DNA from: Chinchilla lanigera
Lineage: Eukaryota; Chordata; Mammalia; Rodentia; Chinchillidae
Direction of reading: 5' to 3'
Assembly: GCF_000276665.1 (NCBI RefSeq)
Contig: NW_004955416.1
Location: 5,862,294-5,926,293, forward strand
DNA: 64,000 nt
The notes under the pieces: generated by a model
Databases searched by the model: none
Seen by the model: the letters and a program-made list of their open reading frames with translations, nothing else
What the model was told of the DNA's origin: nothing
Shown: positions 60,022-64,000 of the stretch, one piece after another
Layout of the letters: the number at the start of each line of letters is the position of its first letter
Position numbering within the stretch: position 1 is the stretch's first letter
Program-made: the position numbers and the translations under genes

Positions 60022-60144
60022 TTTATTTATTTATTTTTTAAATTTTTTTGTTTGTTTGTTTGTTTTTCTCTGGTACCGAGAACCGAACTCACGACCTTGT
60101 GCTTGCCAGGCAGGCGCTTTGCCGCTGAGCTAAATCCCCAGCCC
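60022..60144 (-). mobile_element. ID SINE, antisense, with 15-bp exact duplication
   Basis: A T-rich tail (TTTA and TTTG units), then GGTACCGAGAACCGAACTCA, TTGTGCTTGCCAGGCAGGCG and TTTGCCGCTGAGCTAAATCC, ending CCAGCCC. ATTAGTAAATATTTA is exact at 60007-60021 and 60145-60159. One of the least diverged SINEs in the window. Confidence 0.94.
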
Positions 60145-60435
60145 ATTAGTAAATATTTAATAACCAGACTTCCACTGAAGTGATGGGAACACTAATTTAC
60201 AGCATTTGCCAATCACTGTGGTGTAAATATTCCTTCCTTGAGTGATGCCAAGCTAGTGTAGCTCATGAAATTCCTGATGACGTAGCAATTGGCTCTTCAA
60301 AAAAGTACTAGTTGGCACTAGTAAAACATCCAAAATAGATACTAGACTAGTGTTATATTTAAAAAGGAAGATTCAGTATGCTTTAACATGAATTGAAGCT
60401 AAAATACACACTGTAGTCAATCCTCTTTCTAGATA

Positions 60436-60490
60436 TGCAAACACGCACACATACATGTGCGCACACATACACACACACATATGCATACAT
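60436..60490. repeat. CA-rich alternating tract
   Basis: ACACGCACACATACATGTGC, then GCACACATACACACACACAT, interrupted. Confidence 0.85.
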
Positions 60491-60890
60491 ATAAGTGGCT
60501 AATTGTGATAGTTAAATGATTGTTAACTTTTGGAAGAAATGCCCAACTAAATTAGATCAGCATAATTCTTGGCATTGATAAAGGAATTTATTGGAAACAA
60601 AAGATCCACCCTAGGTGTGAGAGACACCAACCAACATGCTTGTTGCCTGAATGAAATAAAAGGGAATGAAAAAGAAAAGTTCATTCCTGTTTCTTTAAAG
60701 GAGCTCTCGTCTTCGCCTTCACTTTGGACATCACCTCCTGCTTCCAGTGCAGATTCTTCAGCCTCTGTCACAGACCCTTTAGCTTTCCATTGAAGACCCT
60801 GCAGCCTCTTGATATGGATTTGCACAAGACACTACAGTGAGCTCCTAGGCCTCAGACTGGATCCTTTAAATCTTTAACACACAAATAGCA

Positions 60891-61241
60891 TGTTATGGTT
60901 TGTGTCTGTGTGTCCCCCCAAAGCCTCATGCAGTCATGGGGCAGGCTTTTAGAGTTTGATTGATTATGGGTGTGAGAGCTACACCCACCCTGGGGTGGAT
61001 AGTTTGCATATGTAAGGGAGAGGAAGAGGTTGCTTGGGGCCATTCCTCTATTTTGGTGCTTGTTGCTTTTGCTGTGTTCTGCCACCATGAGCTGTAGCCC
61101 TCTGCCATGTGCCACTCTGCCTTGTAACCTGCCAAATATGGACTGAAACCACCACAAACTGTAAGCAAAATAAACCTTTCCTTTCTTAATTTTGGGTGTC
61201 AGGTATTTTGTCCCAGCAATGAGAGAAAAGTAACTAAGACA
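60891..61241 (+). mobile_element. MaLR-like solo LTR, three-copy family, sense
   Basis: TGTTATGGTTTGTGTCTGTG start, GGTGGATAGTTTGCATATG block, GCAAAATAAACC polyadenylation signal, and AAGTAACTAAGACA end. Flanking 5-mers TAGCA and TAGCC differ by one base. Full-length match to the copies at 13313-13646 and 31657-32016. Minus-strand frames of 80-101 codons are incidental. Confidence 0.85.
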
Positions 61242-61418
61242 TAGCCCTTTTGCACTTTTCTATACTTGACTCTGTGAGGGGCCATTGTAAGCCAGTCTTG
61301 TAATTCTTATATATTTGTATATTTTACATTAGATCTGTTTCTCTAGTAAACACTGACTGATACAAATTTTCGTACTTGTAGTGGCTCTACAGAAACAGAA
61401 TTGGAAAATACAATTCTT

Positions 61419-61489
61419 GGGCTGAGGATGTAGCCTGGCAAGTGCAAGGTCCTGAGTTCAATTCCTGTTACCAAAAAAAAAAAAAAAAA
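61419..61489 (+). mobile_element. ID SINE, sense, internally deleted
   Basis: GGGCTGAGGATGTAG goes straight to CCTGGCAAGTGCAAGG, so about 20 nt containing the end of the A box are missing. CTGAGTTCAATTCCTG (B box) and a 17-A tail remain. AATTCTT occurs on both sides. Confidence 0.8.
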
Positions 61490-62039
61490 GAGGAAATTCT
61501 TTAAAGGCTTTAGTGGTTCCTGGAGTTGGCTCTCTCATTTGATCAGACCTAAAAATGTCATGGTCTGTCCTACTAATACTGTGAGGGAAAATGATAGCCT
61601 TTGATGTGAACCGTTTAAAGTAATATGTAATGTAGATATTACTCTAATTTGCTACTTACAAGATGTAAGGAATTTAATGACTCCATATATGAAACTTTTG
61701 AATATTTTTGGTAAACTAGAAAATATAATATTGCTAGCTGTTTTTTCTTAGCATTTCTGTACAAACCTGTGAAGGAAAGCAATGAGCTCAAAACATCCAT
61801 AGGGAATCTAAAGTTTTCTGTGAAGATAAATTAATCAAGGAAAATTACCTCAAAGATTCAAATTTTCAGCTCCAGACACACACGTAGAATTTAGTTTCTA
61901 AGTGTGTCTGAAAGAGGATCTTCTCTCCTTTAGCCACAGGGCTCAGATCACAGAACTGCTAATGTAGGAGCTTGTAATGCAATTTGCTAAAACACAGCAT
62001 GAGTTTAATGCTCAGCTTTGAAGAGTATGTATAGTAAAG

Positions 62040-63190
62040 GTGAGGACACTGAACAGAGTGGGATACCATAAACTAGGATGGAAATGTTTGGGAGGATCCT
62101 GGCAAGGCTGAAGATGTTGAGCTCCTAGATTCTAATGAGATTATTTTGCCAGGGGAAGAGATTTCCCCACCCATGATGACAGAGGCATCTGCATTCCCAC
62201 CCACTATGGGGTTTGCCTCTCCTAATATGTTTGAGGAAACTAATTCTGTGTTGGCCAAGCACAATAATGCTGACACTCCTCCTCGGGACCCACCCTTACT
62301 ACCCACTGTTGCCTCTAGGACTATAACCAGAAGCAAGTTGCGGAAGGTTCCTAAGGGTGAGATACATAGTATGAGGAGGTCCACTATTCTTTCAAAAATC
62401 TTCTTGAATTTTCTAACTGTTATAAGCAGAGGCCTGGGGTTCCATGTTGGGCTAAGAGGGATCTGAGATGTATTTGGGTTTTTTGAACAGTTTTTTAGTA
62501 AGATTTAAATATGTTCTCCAAACAAGAAATAATAAGTGACCAGTGGTTTACATGGATTACAAAGGACCTCAGATTCTGGGAAATGCCAGAAAAGGATCAA
62601 ACAGTCAAAACTGACAAAAGATTTTGAATCATGTTTCATGACAAAAAGTTCAAATTGAACTATACTATTGATAAAAGAGAAGGCCATCAACCATAGCACC
62701 ACTCAGGGCTTGAACTGTTTCTAAGACCTTTAGGATTCTGAATCTGATCTTTCTGATAAAGACAGGAAAGCACTGAATTAACAGAAAATAAGGAAAGGAC
62801 ACCACCAGACTGAAAAAAGATGCAGATTTAAAAATGTGATTGAGGACAAAAAAGAAAGAAACCAATAAAATTAATCAAAAGTATCCTAGAAATAAAAATG
62901 ATTTAGAGAATTCTGAAAGAATTCAGAAAATGAAAAGCTTGTGTACGTATAAGATAGATTCAGAAAGAAATTTCAAGAACAGCAAAGGACTTATACAAAA
63001 ACATGCAAAAGAGGAAAAACAAGTGTGAACAAAGTAGAGCCCATTTTTCCAGAAGAAAACTAAAAACAGTAGATCCAAGTACTTCTAAAATTGTGAACCC
63101 TCCCAGGATCAATTGTTGTAAGACAAAAAAAGAACAGCAATCAGGTTGGTTGAAAAGAGTTAGGGATACTACGGGGTTAGAATAATTATT
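62040..63190 (+). pseudogene. Decayed coding-like tract of unknown origin
   Basis: 62146-62466 is open for 106 codons, rich in Pro, Ser and Thr, then Arg/Lys. The frame is then broken, and fragments at 62840-63028 and 63003-63185 are Lys- and Asn-rich. The mixture of a proline-rich segment and a basic segment could be a retrovirus-like or LINE structural protein remnant, but I recognise no zinc knuckle or other motif. No LTR flanks it. It could also be unselected DNA. Confidence 0.3.
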
Positions 63191-63749
63191 TTTATACTGG
63201 TTGTTTATGTACATCAAATGTTGGCAATGGTAAGATATTTTAGAAATACAAAACTGTGCAAAAAAGCAGGAAGTGATTTGCTTTTGGTGCTAGAAGACTT
63301 AAGCATTTGAGTCTCAATAACTTGTATTTGTGAGAATCTATGAGAGCTATAATCTCTAGATAAAGTAGTAAATACCATCACATAAGAAGAAGTGGGTCTG
63401 AAGAGGGTAGAGTCTGGTACTGATTAATTTATTCAGCTAGTATGTATAGAGAGAACACGAGTAAGGCATGCCTTCCAGCTCAGGGCTCTACGTAGATTAC
63501 AGGATGATTTTTGCAAATTAGAAAAAGGCATATCTTCTGAACACAGAGCTTCCTAAGGTTCCTAAGGTTTGGTTAGGGGTGACACTTTTGAGTGAAATAG
63601 CAGATTCTTTTCTCCTAAGCAGATGCAGCTCTGTAGGGTACATGGTTTATTCAGTAGAGGGTGGCTTTGATTACAGGGCTTCCTGCCCCTTTGTAGATAC
63701 CTCTGTACAAGTAACAGCCTACTAAAGTCTTTGCAGTGGCCCTGGTCTA

Positions 63750-64000
63750 AAGTAGAACTGTCCAACAAGAAATACATGATGTGGAATTTTCGAGTAGCCA
63801 TGTTAAAAGTTAAAAAGGAACATGTAAAATTAATTTTAATAAAATATTTCAAAACCAAAAATTTTCAAAAGTAGAAATTTATTTCAATATGTAATCAATA
63901 TAAAAAATTAATGACATCTTACTTTCATACCAATCTCATATTTGATGAACCATTCAAGTGGTAAATTGCTACATATGTCTGCTAACTACCATATTAGACA
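63750..64000. mobile_element. MER3-like DNA transposon, cut by the window end
   Basis: AGTAGAACTGTCCAACAAGA and GAGTAGCCATGTTAAAAGTT at the left, AATTTATTTCAATATGTAATC in the middle, and CTAACTACCATATTAGACA at the very end. The left (CTGTCCAA) and right (TTAGACA) ends are inverted relatives, so the copy is nearly complete. It differs in its centre from the copy at 52559-52697. Confidence 0.6.

Noticed and set aside
13313..61241. CRISPR array or other spaced prokaryotic repeat from three similar segments
   Set aside because: The copies are about 350 bp, far apart, in both orientations, with TG...CA ends. They are LTRs in eukaryotic DNA.

Overview
The window looks like non-coding rodent nuclear DNA: AT-rich, with no intact gene that I can support. 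Four things point to a rodent. There are tRNA-derived ID-type SINEs with Pol III A and B boxes. There are B1-like 7SL SINEs, one of which carries what looks like the B1-type internal duplication. There are many MaLR-type (ERVL-related) LTRs. There are L1 fragments of at least two ages. The ID variant ends in ...GGTACCAG before its A tail, which does not match the murid (...CAGCTCCG) or squirrel (...CAGCACCAC) forms I remember. A non-muroid rodent, perhaps beaver-like, is an inference; the species cannot be fixed by eye.

Layout. 1-2110 is probably the antisense 5' part of an L1. 2640-4075 holds a 7SL SINE and two MaLR-type LTRs. 4450-9230 holds old L1 pieces, a cluster of ID and 7SL monomers, and a young-looking L1 3' end that itself took two insertions. 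9230-24000 is mostly unique AT-rich DNA dotted with ID and B1 copies that have clear target-site duplications. It also has one lineage-type LTR, a GC-richer block with a Z-DNA-prone microsatellite, and an MIR. 24000-31650 is mostly unlabelled, with an LTR-like block near 26.1 kb and two striking palindromes. 31657-37350 holds an LTR, ancient L1 pieces, an L1 interrupted by an LTR, a splice-acceptor-like site and another LTR. 38092-38299 is a 104-bp tandem duplication with one mismatch. 38959-40983 is the best-preserved mobile element, a MaLR-like provirus with two LTRs. 41-46 kb holds L2 and a long antisense ancient L1. 48-55 kb holds a 7SL fragment, an LTR-like block, a MER3-like DNA transposon, a 105-nt pyrimidine tract and an MLT1 LTR. 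59-61.5 kb holds L2, LTR and ID copies. 62-63.2 kb is a decayed coding-like tract of unknown origin. The window ends inside another MER3-like transposon.

No operon, pathway or gene set is present, so nothing here works together as a system. The longest open frame (171 codons) lies mostly in an antisense LTR, and others run through microsatellites. The most useful observations are the nested insertions, the three-copy LTR family with a shared octamer-like site, the two-copy A-tailed element, the recent tandem duplication and a few GC-richer unique patches that may be regulatory. I found no convincing novel biological system.
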